Positions 1 to 7,785 of a stretch of 64,000 nucleotides of DNA are shown here, piece by piece; the stretch's first letter is position 1; the number at the start of each line of letters is the position of its first letter. The position numbers and the translations under genes are program-made. The notes under the pieces were generated by a model. The model was not told the DNA's origin. It saw only the letters and a list, made by a program, of their open reading frames with translations, and did no database searches. Where the stretch lies: NCBI GenBank assembly GCA_040506775.1, contig JBEVWC010000002.1, forward strand, positions 248,001 through 312,000. Direction: 5' to 3'. The stretch comes from Thiodiazotropha sp040506775. GTDB lineage: Bacteria; Pseudomonadota; Gammaproteobacteria; Chromatiales; Chromatiaceae.

Positions 1-732
1 CGTGAGGATGTTCCCACGGAATTCATGCCATTGGTCAATGAGGTGAATCATCTGTTGCGTCTGTTATCGAGCCGCAATCAGCGTTCGCGCAATGCGCTGG
101 GCAATCTCGCGCATGCGCTCAAGGGACCCTTGAATCTGCTGACCCGGCATATTGATCAGGCGGCGAGCCAGGACCCGGGTTTGCGTCAGGCACATGAGCA
201 GGTTGAACGCATCCGGGTATTAATGGATCGGGAGCTGCGGCGGGCGCGTCTTGCGGGAGGTAAAACACTCAGCGAACGGTTCGATGCCAGACAGGATCTG
301 CCGGATCTGCTACATGCCCTCAGACAGATCTATCGGGATCGTCAACTGAAGATTGACTGCAGCATCGAAGGTGAGCCGAACCCTTTCGGTGACCGGGAGG
401 ATATCCTGGAACTTTTGGGAAACCTGCTCGACAACGCCTGCAAATGGGCACACAGCCAGGTGCATTGTCATGTATCGGGTACCCGGGGATTACGGATCAT
501 GGTTGAAGACGATGGCGAAGGACTTGCGGATGATGCCATTGAACTTCTGACCCAGAGGGGGCGCAGGCTGGACGAATCTGTTGACGGACACGGCCTGGGG
601 TTGGCGATTGTCAACGATGTGGTACAACTCTATGAAGGGACCATAAACTTCGAGCGCTCCACGAAACTTCACGGTCTGCTGGTGCGTATTGAATTAAACC
701 CGCTGAGCTATGATGAAGGGCGGGGGAGTTGA
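1..732 (+). CDS. Sensor histidine kinase, PhoQ-like, C-terminal part (5' end outside window)
   Basis: The frame is open from the first base, so the gene begins upstream and only the cytoplasmic kinase core is visible. The dimerisation/H-box reads LAHALKGPL with the phospho-accepting His near base 112. The ATPase domain follows with an N-box (ELLGNLLDNACKWA), a G1 box (VEDDGEGL) and a G2 box (GHGLGLAIV). The H-box wording (RSRNALGNLAHALK) is typical of the PhoQ group of two-component kinases. By inference it phosphorylates a response regulator encoded just upstream, outside the window. The signal it senses cannot be judged because the periplasmic part is missing. Family assignment is firm; the PhoQ label is by resemblance only. 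Confidence 0.88.
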   Translation, partial: REDVPTEFMPLVNEVNHLLRLLSSRNQRSRNALGNLAHALKGPLNLLTRHIDQAASQDPGLRQAHEQVERIRVLMDRELRRARLAGGKTLSERFDARQDLPDLLHALRQIYRDRQLKIDCSIEGEPNPFGDREDILELLGNLLDNACKWAHSQVHCHVSGTRGLRIMVEDDGEGLADDAIELLTQRGRRLDESVDGHGLGLAIVNDVVQLYEGTINFERSTKLHGLLVRIELNPLSYDEGRGS

Positions 733-826
733 AGCGGGGACAGTGAGTTTTTCCATTTCCACACTCCCTGACAGCGGCGATCTATAAACCCGATTTTCAG
801 TTCTGTGTCGCAAGGAGGCGATACCC

Positions 827-1288
827 ATGAGCAATAATCTTCCCCCTCTGAGCATTGCGCCAGAATTCTCCCGACTGCAAGCAGGTTGGTGGTCAGCGCT
901 CTATCTGGGTTCTGCCGTAGCGATATTCAGTGCCGGATTTTCCAGGCTTACGGAACTGGCGATACTGGCATTGCTGTTATTCAGCGGTGTGTTCAGCTAT
1001 CGACGATCCAAGATGGTTTCACCGCATCGGGTTGTCCGGGTGACCCTGACGGCCAGTGGCTGGTGCAGACTTGTCATGGAAAATGGTCGACAGCGTAAGG
1101 CACGCCTGCGGGGAGACAGTTTTGTCAGCCCCTGGGTGATTGTTTTACGGTTTGACTTGCCACAACGCCGGGGGCGACCCGGCCTGGTGGTGTTCCGGGA
1201 TGCGCTACCCGGGGATCAGCTGCGTCGCCTGCGAATAATTCTGGGAACCCTTCGCTTTACCAAGCAAGCCTCCAGTCAGGAGCCTTGA
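827..1288 (+). CDS. ygfX: YgfX/CptA-like inner-membrane protein
   Basis: This 153-residue protein has two closely spaced hydrophobic segments near residues 22-38 and 41-58, followed by a basic soluble tail containing VFRDALPGDQLRRLRIIL. That architecture and the RDxLPxDxxRRLR stretch are characteristic of YgfX (CptA), described in E. coli as a membrane protein that affects cell-division and cytoskeletal proteins and is paired with SdhE (YgfY). A strong ribosome site (AAGGAGG) precedes the ATG. It converges on nadB, the usual neighbour of ygfX. No sdhE reading frame is visible beside it, which is unusual for the pair. Family call good; toxin function not shown by the sequence. Confidence 0.7.
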   Translation: MSNNLPPLSIAPEFSRLQAGWWSALYLGSAVAIFSAGFSRLTELAILALLLFSGVFSYRRSKMVSPHRVVRVTLTASGWCRLVMENGRQRKARLRGDSFVSPWVIVLRFDLPQRRGRPGLVVFRDALPGDQLRRLRIILGTLRFTKQASSQEP

Positions 1289-1319
1289 GCCCGATAGGGG
1301 CGTGATTCGGGCGGGGCGC

Positions 1320-2939
1320 TCAGAAGGGGGAGTAGGACTCCGGAATGAGGATCGTGGGTGCTTTCTGTACCCGGTCGTCGGGGTAGGGAAAGTCTATGGT
1401 GAAATGCAGTCCGCGACTCTCCCGACGACACTGGGCCGAGCGGATGATCATATCCGCCACATCGACCAGGTTTCTCAGTTCAAGCAGGTCCATGCTGACC
1501 CGGAAATTGCTGTAGTACTCGACGATTTCCCGTTGTAAAAGGTCCACTCTCCGGCGTGCCCGCACCAACCGTTTGTTGCTGCGGACAATGCCCACGTAGT
1601 CCCACATGAAGTGACGCAGTTCATCCCAGTTGTGGGATACCACCACTTCTTCGTCCGGTTCGGTGACCCGGCTCTCGTCCCAGGGGGGAATGGTTGGAGG
1701 TTCGGGAGTGTCTTCTGCCAGGGTGTGGATGTCCTTGGCGGCCAGATCCGCAAATACCAGACACTCGAGCAGGGAATTACTTGCCATGCGGTTTGCGCCG
1801 TGCAGCCCGGTATAGGCGCATTCGCCGATCGCGTACAGGCCCGCCACATCGGTGCGTGCCTGGTGATCGGCCATGATGCCCCCGCAGGTGTAGTGGGCGG
1901 CCGGCACCACCGGGATCGGCTGACGCGTCATGTCGAAGCCGAATTCGAGGCAGCGCTGGTAGATGGTGGGAAAGTGCTCCTGGATGAATGCCGCGGGTTT
2001 ATGGCTGATATCGAGATACAGGCAATCGGCGCCGATGCGCTTCATTTCATGGTCGATGGCCCGGGCAACGATATCCCGGGGCGCCAGTTCCTGGCGCGGG
2101 TCGAAGCGTTCCATGAAACGGCTGCCATCAGGCAGGATCAGATGGCCGCCTTCCCCCCGCACTGCCTCGGAGATAAGAAAACTTTTCGCCTCGGGATGGT
2201 ACAGGCAGGTCGGGTGAAACTGAATGAATTCCATGTTGGCCACCCGGCAGCCCGCCCGCCAGGCCATAGCGATTCCGTCTCCGGTGGAGACGTCCGGATT
2301 GCTGGTGTAGAGGTAGACCTTGCTTGCCCCACCGGTTGCCAGCACCACAAAACGGGCCTTGAAGGTCGCGACCTGATTGCTCTTGTGGTCAAGTATGTAG
2401 GCGCCGTAGCACTGCTTTTGCGCCTTGTCGCTGGTCCGTTCGCTGGTGATCAGGTCAACCGCGATATGGTGTTCATAGATGTCAATGTTGGGTCGGGACA
2501 TTACCTGGGTATGGAGCGTCGTCTCGACCTCCCGCCCTGTGGCATCCGCCGCGTGTATGACCCGTCGATGGGAGTGGCCGCCTTCACGGGTCAGGTGATA
2601 GCCGCCACTGCTGGCGGAACTGTCATCCCGGGTGAAATTCACGCCACCCTTGAGCAGCCATTCGATGTTCTGGCGCCCGTTCTCCACCACCAGTTGCACG
2701 GTTTCCTCATCGCACAGACCGGCACCTGCGATCAGGGTGTCCTTGACGTGAGATGCGATACTGTCTGCCTCATCCAGAACCACCGAAATGCCACCCTGGG
2801 CGTAGTAAGTGTTGGATTCCTCCAGCTCTTTCTTGGAAATTACGGCTATTTTCAGGCGCTCATCCAGGCGCAGCGCGAGGCTCAGGCCGGCGGCACCGCT
2901 GCCGATAATCAGAACGTCGTGGAGGTATTCAGTAGTCAT
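1320..2939 (-). CDS. nadB: L-aspartate oxidase
   Basis: NadB oxidises L-aspartate to iminoaspartate with FAD, the first step of de novo NAD synthesis; NadA then makes quinolinate. The 539-residue length is normal for the family. The N-terminus carries the FAD dinucleotide-binding motif IIGSGAAGLSLALRL. The substrate-side motifs include EFIQFHPTCLYHP, SEAVRGEGG and RDIVARAID, and the C-terminus has the helical domain of the succinate dehydrogenase/fumarate reductase flavoprotein group. The sequence THREGGHSH-like stretch (LTREGGHSHRR) is typical of NadB rather than SdhA. It is transcribed divergently from rpoE, the same arrangement as in Pseudomonas. Confidence 0.96.
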   Translation of the reverse strand: MTTEYLHDVLIIGSGAAGLSLALRLDERLKIAVISKKELEESNTYYAQGGISVVLDEADSIASHVKDTLIAGAGLCDEETVQLVVENGRQNIEWLLKGGVNFTRDDSSASSGGYHLTREGGHSHRRVIHAADATGREVETTLHTQVMSRPNIDIYEHHIAVDLITSERTSDKAQKQCYGAYILDHKSNQVATFKARFVVLATGGASKVYLYTSNPDVSTGDGIAMAWRAGCRVANMEFIQFHPTCLYHPEAKSFLISEAVRGEGGHLILPDGSRFMERFDPRQELAPRDIVARAIDHEMKRIGADCLYLDISHKPAAFIQEHFPTIYQRCLEFGFDMTRQPIPVVPAAHYTCGGIMADHQARTDVAGLYAIGECAYTGLHGANRMASNSLLECLVFADLAAKDIHTLAEDTPEPPTIPPWDESRVTEPDEEVVVSHNWDELRHFMWDYVGIVRSNKRLVRARRRVDLLQREIVEYYSNFRVSMDLLELRNLVDVADMIIRSAQCRRESRGLHFTIDFPYPDDRVQKAPTILIPESYSPF

Positions 2940-3165
2940 ATTGCGGGGTTAGGTCGTTTATGGCGATAATGTCCTTTGAACTGAAACAACGCCGAGGCGT
3001 GTAAAGTACACCTGCATCCTAGCGGAAATTGGAATCTGGTTGAACCAATGAAGCCGGTAAATGATATGTATCAATGGATGTGGGATTTGCGAGAACTATT
3101 CCAAACCTAGACTGTCAATGGGACTGTGCACTGGATGTGCCCGTCGCGAGGAGGTATCGGCCCGG

Positions 3166-3744
3166 ATGGGCGAGCGGTTAATCGATCAGGAACTCGTAGC
3201 CCGAGTCCAACAAGGTGATAAGAAGGCGTTTGACCTGCTGGTGTTGAAATATCAGCAGAAGATCACCAATCTGATCTCCCGCTACATTCGTGATCCTCAC
3301 GAGGTGCTGGACGTCACCCAGGAGGCCTTCATCAAGGCTTATCGGGCGATACCCAAGTTCCGTGGTGACAGTGCTTTCTACACCTGGCTGTACCGCATTG
3401 CCATCAACACCGCAAAGAACTACCTCGTGGCGCAGGGGCGTCGTCCGCCGTCGGATGACGTCGAGGCGGAAATGGCTGAACAAATGGACGTCGGCATCCG
3501 TCTAAAGGAGACAGGAACTCCTGAGAATCTCGTACTGACGGAAGAGATTTCACAGACGGTTCAAAAGGCGATTGACGATCTGCCCGAAGATCTGAGAACC
3601 GCCATTGTGTTGAGGGAGCTCGAGGGAATGAGCTATGAAGAGATCGCCAATGCCATGGAGTGCCCCGTGGGTACCGTGCGATCCCGAATCTTCCGGGCTC
3701 GGGAAGCGATTGACAAGAAACTGAGCCCATTACTGAAACCCTAA
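3166..3744 (+). CDS. rpoE: RNA polymerase sigma factor RpoE (AlgU)
   Basis: ECF sigma factor that directs transcription of envelope-stress genes and is held inactive by RseA. The start at 3166 gives MGERLIDQELV and exactly 192 residues, the usual RpoE length, with GAGGAGG at 3148-3154. Region 2 includes DVTQEAFIKAYRAIPKFRG and FYTWLYRIAINTAKN; region 4 contains LPEDLRTAIVLRELEGMSYE and the helix-turn-helix CPVGTVRSRIFRAREA. The same frame stays open upstream to an ATG at 3061 and would add 35 cysteine-rich residues (see findings). rseA follows after 16 bases, so the two are cotranscribed. Autoregulation is expected from the family, but I could not identify a convincing sigma-E promoter. Confidence 0.95.
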   Translation: MGERLIDQELVARVQQGDKKAFDLLVLKYQQKITNLISRYIRDPHEVLDVTQEAFIKAYRAIPKFRGDSAFYTWLYRIAINTAKNYLVAQGRRPPSDDVEAEMAEQMDVGIRLKETGTPENLVLTEEISQTVQKAIDDLPEDLRTAIVLRELEGMSYEEIANAMECPVGTVRSRIFRAREAIDKKLSPLLKP

Positions 3745-3760
3745 CATCAGGCATCTGAAA

Positions 3761-4333
3761 ATGACTGAGCAAGAGCTTGAAAGACTTTCCGCACTCGTGG
3801 ATGATGAGATTCCATTGAACGAAATACCAATGGAAATCAAGAAGTTGTCAATTAATGCGTCGAGCCGTGAACAGTGGTCCCACTACCATCTGATCGGCGA
3901 TGTCATGCGCGGTGAAACCGGCGGGCAGATCGCCCCGGGTCTGGCTCAGGCGATCAGTGAACGTATCCAGGACGAACCCGTTGTGATCGCCCCGGCCGCG
4001 CTCCGGCGTCACACGGCGAAGCGCAAACACACCTACACCGGGGTGGCTGTCGCTGCATCTTTGGCTGCCGCTGCGGTGGTGATGGTGCCGCAGATGATCA
4101 ATCCCGAAGGTTCCGACATGCCCCAGCAGAATGTGGCGGCCACCCAGACAGCGAGTCCCCAGACCCTGTATGTAGCGGACAACGGTACCCGCTGGGAGCT
4201 GCTCAAACAGCCAAAAGTGGAATCACGACTCAATGCCTACCTGGTGAATCACCAGGAGTTGTCACCAACGAACAATATGAAGGGCATCATGCCGTTTGCC
4301 AATTTCGTCAGTTACGATGAAAACAAGCAGTAG
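3761..4333 (+). CDS. rseA: Anti-sigma-E factor RseA (MucA)
   Basis: Inner-membrane anti-sigma factor that sequesters RpoE and is destroyed by regulated proteolysis during envelope stress. The N-terminal cytoplasmic domain starts ERLSALVDDEIP and contains the conserved WSHYHLIGDVMRG segment that contacts sigma. A single hydrophobic span lies near residues 92-110 (GVAVAASLAAAAVVMV), followed by a periplasmic tail of about 80 residues. The 190-residue length is close to the P. aeruginosa MucA length. It lies directly behind rpoE and its stop codon overlaps the GTG start proposed for rseB, consistent with translational coupling. Confidence 0.92.
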   Translation: MTEQELERLSALVDDEIPLNEIPMEIKKLSINASSREQWSHYHLIGDVMRGETGGQIAPGLAQAISERIQDEPVVIAPAALRRHTAKRKHTYTGVAVAASLAAAAVVMVPQMINPEGSDMPQQNVAATQTASPQTLYVADNGTRWELLKQPKVESRLNAYLVNHQELSPTNNMKGIMPFANFVSYDENKQ

Positions 4334-5346
4334 TGGATAGTTCGCGGATGAGTCTACTGTCTACGCCCGGGGTTTTTGGCCGTCTCCTGCTCAGCAGTCT
4401 GATGTTACTGACCGTCGTGCCCCAGTTGCATGCCGATGAGGAACGCACCGCCAAGCAGTGGTTGGAACGCATGATGGAGGCGGTGCAGAAACTCAATTAC
4501 CAGGGTACCTTCGTGTTCCTTCATGACAACCAGCTGGAGATCATGAAGATTGCCCATGCGGTCGATGGCGACCGGGTTCGCGAGAGTCTGGTATCCCTCA
4601 ACGGCACACCCCGCGAGGTGATCCGGGATGATGAAACGGTGACCTGTGTCATGCCGGAGGCGAATGAAGTCTCCATTGACCGCCGTTCGCCGAGCTCCAA
4701 ATTTCTCAATATCCTGCCCGAGGATCTGCAGCAGCTTGAGGATCACTACACCTTTCGCAAGGCCGGACAGACCCGCATGACCGACCGGCCGGCCCAGGTA
4801 GTGATGATCATGCCTAATGACCGTCTGCGATATGGCTACCGGTTCTATCTGGATATCGCAAGCGGATTACCCCTGAAATCGGATCTGATGAACGAAAAGG
4901 CGGAACCGGTGGAGCAGACCCTGTTCACCGATCTGCAGATCGGGGTGGCCGAAATCGGTGACATCCACAAACGGGAGTCACTCTACACCTACCGTCTGAA
5001 AAGCCACGAGGGGGAGAGCGTCGACATCTCCGAGGCGTCAGGCAGCCGTTGGCATTTTACCCGGTTGCCCCCGGGATTTCGCCTGAGCATGCAGCATCTG
5101 CTGCACGATGCCGGGCACGAAACTCCGATCGAACAGTATGTATTCAGTGATGGTTTGGGTTCCCTGTCTGTATTCGTAGAGCCGGAATCCCGTGATGAGG
5201 CGTTCAGCGGGGTCTCCCGCCTTGGTGCGGTCAACGCCTGGGGCGGTCAGGTACAGGGTTATCAGGTAACCGCAGTGGGAGAGGTGCCCGCCGTCACCAT
5301 TCTTGGCATCGTCCAGGGTATGCAGCTCAATCCCACCCATGATTGA
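4333..5346 (+). CDS. rseB: Sigma-E regulatory protein RseB (MucB)
   Basis: Periplasmic protein that binds the RseA periplasmic domain and shields it from the first-site protease until it senses envelope damage. The first start is GTG at 4333, inside the rseA stop codon; an ATG at 4348 begins MSLLSTPGVFGRLLLSS, a good signal peptide ending near LHADEE. The mature N-terminus WLERMMEAVQKLNYQGTFVF is typical of the MucB/RseB lipid-binding domain. The C-terminal domain includes HLLHDAGHETPIEQYVFSDG and LGAVNAWGG. Length 337 residues is normal. It overlaps rseC by 8 bases. Confidence 0.93.
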   Translation: MDSSRMSLLSTPGVFGRLLLSSLMLLTVVPQLHADEERTAKQWLERMMEAVQKLNYQGTFVFLHDNQLEIMKIAHAVDGDRVRESLVSLNGTPREVIRDDETVTCVMPEANEVSIDRRSPSSKFLNILPEDLQQLEDHYTFRKAGQTRMTDRPAQVVMIMPNDRLRYGYRFYLDIASGLPLKSDLMNEKAEPVEQTLFTDLQIGVAEIGDIHKRESLYTYRLKSHEGESVDISEASGSRWHFTRLPPGFRLSMQHLLHDAGHETPIEQYVFSDGLGSLSVFVEPESRDEAFSGVSRLGAVNAWGGQVQGYQVTAVGEVPAVTILGIVQGMQLNPTHD

Positions 5347-5809
5347 GGAGAATGCCCGGGTCCTCCGCGTCGAGGGTGGTTTTGCTGTGGTTGAGACCCA
5401 GCAACGCGCTGCCTGCGGCTCCTGTCAGAGCTCCGGCAGTTGCAGCACCTCAGTGCTGGCGGGACTGTTCAAGCGCAATGACAACCAGTTGCGTGTCCTC
5501 AACACCCTGGATGTGCGTCCTGGTGAGCAGGTGATCATCGGGGTGCAGGAACAGGCTCTGGTAAAACTCTCCCTGCTGGCCTATCTGATGCCGATCCTGG
5601 GTATGATCGCTGGTGCGATTATCGTTGATTTTTGGGCTCGTGATTACCTTTCCACAGACGGTGAACTGCCCCAGATCATCGGTGGGCTGTTCGGCCTCGC
5701 AGCTGGATTCTGGTTACTCCAGCGGTTTTCCCGAAACAGGCAGAACGATCCGGATTATCAGGCAGTGATCCTTCGTCGGGAAGGTCAGACCAAGGTGGGC
5801 TTTGTCTGA
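5339..5809 (+). CDS. rseC: SoxR-reducing system / sigma-E positive regulator RseC (MucC)
   Basis: Small inner-membrane protein of the RseC/MucC family, implicated in sigma-E control and, in E. coli, in reduction of SoxR. The start at 5339 gives MIEENARVLRVEGG, the usual RseC N-terminus; a longer in-frame start at 5303 would lie inside rseB. A cysteine cluster, CGSCQSSGSC, near residues 25-34 fits the redox-linked N-domain. Two hydrophobic spans follow near residues 75-95 and 105-125, then a short basic tail. The overlap with rseB suggests coupled translation. Confidence 0.9.
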   Translation: MIEENARVLRVEGGFAVVETQQRAACGSCQSSGSCSTSVLAGLFKRNDNQLRVLNTLDVRPGEQVIIGVQEQALVKLSLLAYLMPILGMIAGAIIVDFWARDYLSTDGELPQIIGGLFGLAAGFWLLQRFSRNRQNDPDYQAVILRREGQTKVGFV

Positions 5810-5896
5810 ATCGGTTCTTGTTCATCCTTTCCCGCATTATGCCCTGCAACAGCTATCCCGGGCTGTGCACACCCCAATCCCATCGGGAGTCATTTC

Positions 5897-7333
5897 ATGA
5901 AACATCTGAATAAGCTTTCCAACAATGTTGTACTGATCTGCCTGGGCTGGCTGATGGCGATATCGGCGCATGCGCTGGAGTTACCGGACTTTGCCGATCT
6001 GGCGGAGCAGAATGCACCCGCCGTTGTGAATATCAGCACCAAACATACTGTCAGCGGAAGGGGCATGATGCCTTTCAATGTACCGGATTTGCAGGATCTG
6101 CCCGAAGACAGCCCATTGAGTGACCTGATGCGGCGTTTCTTTGGTAACCACGGCTTCCGGATGCCGGAAGAGGAGGCGGAAAAGCAGTCGCTGGGCTCCG
6201 GCTTCATCATATCGGAGGATGGCTATATCCTGACCAACAACCACGTGGTGGACGATGCCGATGAGATCCTGGTGCGTATGAACGACCGGCGTGAGTTCGT
6301 GGCCGATGTCGTGGGGCGGGATGATCGCAGCGATATCGCGCTGATAAAGATCGATGCCAGTGATCTTCCAGTGGTCACGATTGGCGATTCCGAAGCCCTC
6401 AGGGTCGGTGAATGGGTGCTGGCGATCGGGTCTCCGTTTGGCTTCGATCATTCGGTGACCGCGGGTATCGTGAGTGCCAAAGGACGCAGTCTGCCGAGTG
6501 AAAATTATGTGCCCTTCATTCAGACGGACGTGGCGATCAATCCCGGTAACTCCGGGGGACCCCTGTTCAACATGCAGGGTGAAGTGGTTGGAGTGAACTC
6601 CCAGATCTACAGCCGTTCGGGAGGATTCATGGGACTCTCCTTCGCCATACCCATCGAAATGGCCATGAATGTGGCGAACCAGTTGAAAACCCGGGGTCAT
6701 GTCACCCGGGGCTGGCTGGGTGTGTTGATTCAGGATGTAACCAGCGATCTGGCGGAGAGCTTCGGTATGGATCAGCCCCGAGGTGCGCTGATCGCCCGGG
6801 TGTTGCCTGACAGCCCATCCGAGGCGGCCGGCGTAAAGGTGGGTGATGTGATTCTCGGATTCAACGGCGTGCCGATCAGAACCTCATCGGAACTGCCTCC
6901 CCTGGTCGGAAGAAGTGACGTCAACAAGGCCAGTGAACTGGAGATTCTGCGTAACGGAAAAATCATCAAGATCCGGGTCAATATCGGAGAACTGCCGGAT
7001 CAGGAACAAATCGCGATGACACCCAAACCCGCGCCCAGGGTTTCGGAGAACCGTCTCGGAATGATGGTCTCTGAAATTCCTGACCCGTTGAGGGAGCAGC
7101 TCAGTCTGCCCGCCGGGAAAGGCGTTCTGGTGGATTCGGTGACCGGACCGGCGGCCCGTGAGGCGGGGGTTCAGCCCGGTGATGTGATTACCATGGTGAA
7201 CAACACGAATGTCGAAAACGTGGAGCAGTTCAATAAGCTGATCAAGAAACTGCCTGCGGACAAAACCGTGGCCTTGCTGGTTTACCGGGAAACAGGACCG
7301 ATCTTCCTGGCGCTGCGGGTGCCTGCCGGGTAA
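5897..7333 (+). CDS. mucD: Periplasmic serine endoprotease, DegP/MucD family
   Basis: Do-family protease/chaperone that degrades misfolded periplasmic proteins; as MucD in the algU operon it limits envelope stress. A signal peptide ends near SAHALELPDF. The trypsin-like domain shows the catalytic triad as His in TNNHVVDDADE, Asp in RSDIALIKI and Ser in NPGNSGGPLFN. Two PDZ domains follow, about residues 275-365 and 385-475, each beginning with a LGV/LGM carboxylate-binding loop (RGWLGVLIQDV, RLGMMVSEI). The 478-residue length is standard for DegP/DegQ. It is separated from rseC by 87 bases, so it may have its own sigma-E promoter, which I could not place. Confidence 0.95.
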   Translation: MKHLNKLSNNVVLICLGWLMAISAHALELPDFADLAEQNAPAVVNISTKHTVSGRGMMPFNVPDLQDLPEDSPLSDLMRRFFGNHGFRMPEEEAEKQSLGSGFIISEDGYILTNNHVVDDADEILVRMNDRREFVADVVGRDDRSDIALIKIDASDLPVVTIGDSEALRVGEWVLAIGSPFGFDHSVTAGIVSAKGRSLPSENYVPFIQTDVAINPGNSGGPLFNMQGEVVGVNSQIYSRSGGFMGLSFAIPIEMAMNVANQLKTRGHVTRGWLGVLIQDVTSDLAESFGMDQPRGALIARVLPDSPSEAAGVKVGDVILGFNGVPIRTSSELPPLVGRSDVNKASELEILRNGKIIKIRVNIGELPDQEQIAMTPKPAPRVSENRLGMMVSEIPDPLREQLSLPAGKGVLVDSVTGPAAREAGVQPGDVITMVNNTNVENVEQFNKLIKKLPADKTVALLVYRETGPIFLALRVPAG

Positions 7334-7344
7334 CCCTGAAGCGC

Positions 7345-7617
7345 GTGGATTCGCGGAATGTCGTGATAAACAGGGACCTCAAACTCACCCTCTACCATAG
7401 GGATGGCTGCCACCTGTGTGAGGACATGCGGGATGCCCTGGGCGAGTATCTGGAGTCGTTTGAGTTACAGTTGATCGAGGTCGATATCGACCGGGATGTG
7501 GCGCTCAAGGCTCGATACGGCCACCGTATACCCCTGCTGCTGGATGGGCAGGGGCATTGTTTGAGCGAGTATTACCTTGATCCAAAACGGCTTCTGAGCT
7601 ATTTGCAGGGCAGATGA
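7345..7617 (+). CDS. Glutaredoxin-like thiol-disulfide protein
   Basis: A 90-residue thioredoxin-fold protein with the redox motif CHLC in LTLYHRDGCHLCEDMRDAL, then RIPLLLDGQG, where the cis-proline loop is expected. It belongs to the short DUF836/glutaredoxin-2-like group often found between mucD and lepA in gammaproteobacteria. The start is a GTG 12 bases after the mucD stop; a second in-frame GTG at 7363 would remove six residues. It is probably transcribed with mucD, and a strong terminator lies about 115 bases downstream. No partner or substrate can be named. Confidence 0.8.
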   Translation: MDSRNVVINRDLKLTLYHRDGCHLCEDMRDALGEYLESFELQLIEVDIDRDVALKARYGHRIPLLLDGQGHCLSEYYLDPKRLLSYLQGR

Positions 7618-7733
7618 TTTGGTATGATTCCACCGATGTGTCGCGTCTCGAGTCGCGGACAGGATATTCCGGGACGACCCGCAAGCCGGATCCTCAACTG
7701 AAATCCGACATTTGTGGCATCAAAGAATCGTTG

Positions 7734-7766
7734 AAACGCCCCAGCCCGGGGCGTTTCTCTTTTTTC
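7734..7766 (+). terminator. Intrinsic terminator immediately before lepA
   Basis: A perfect 9-bp stem (AAACGCCCC, 7734-7742, with GGGGCGTTT, 7748-7756) closes a 5-base loop and is followed by the T-rich run TCTCTTTTTT. It ends only about 20 bases before the lepA start codon. It could end the rpoE-mucD transcript or act as an attenuator for lepA. Confidence 0.88.
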
Positions 7767-7785
7767 GGGTAGAATCAAGAGCGCT

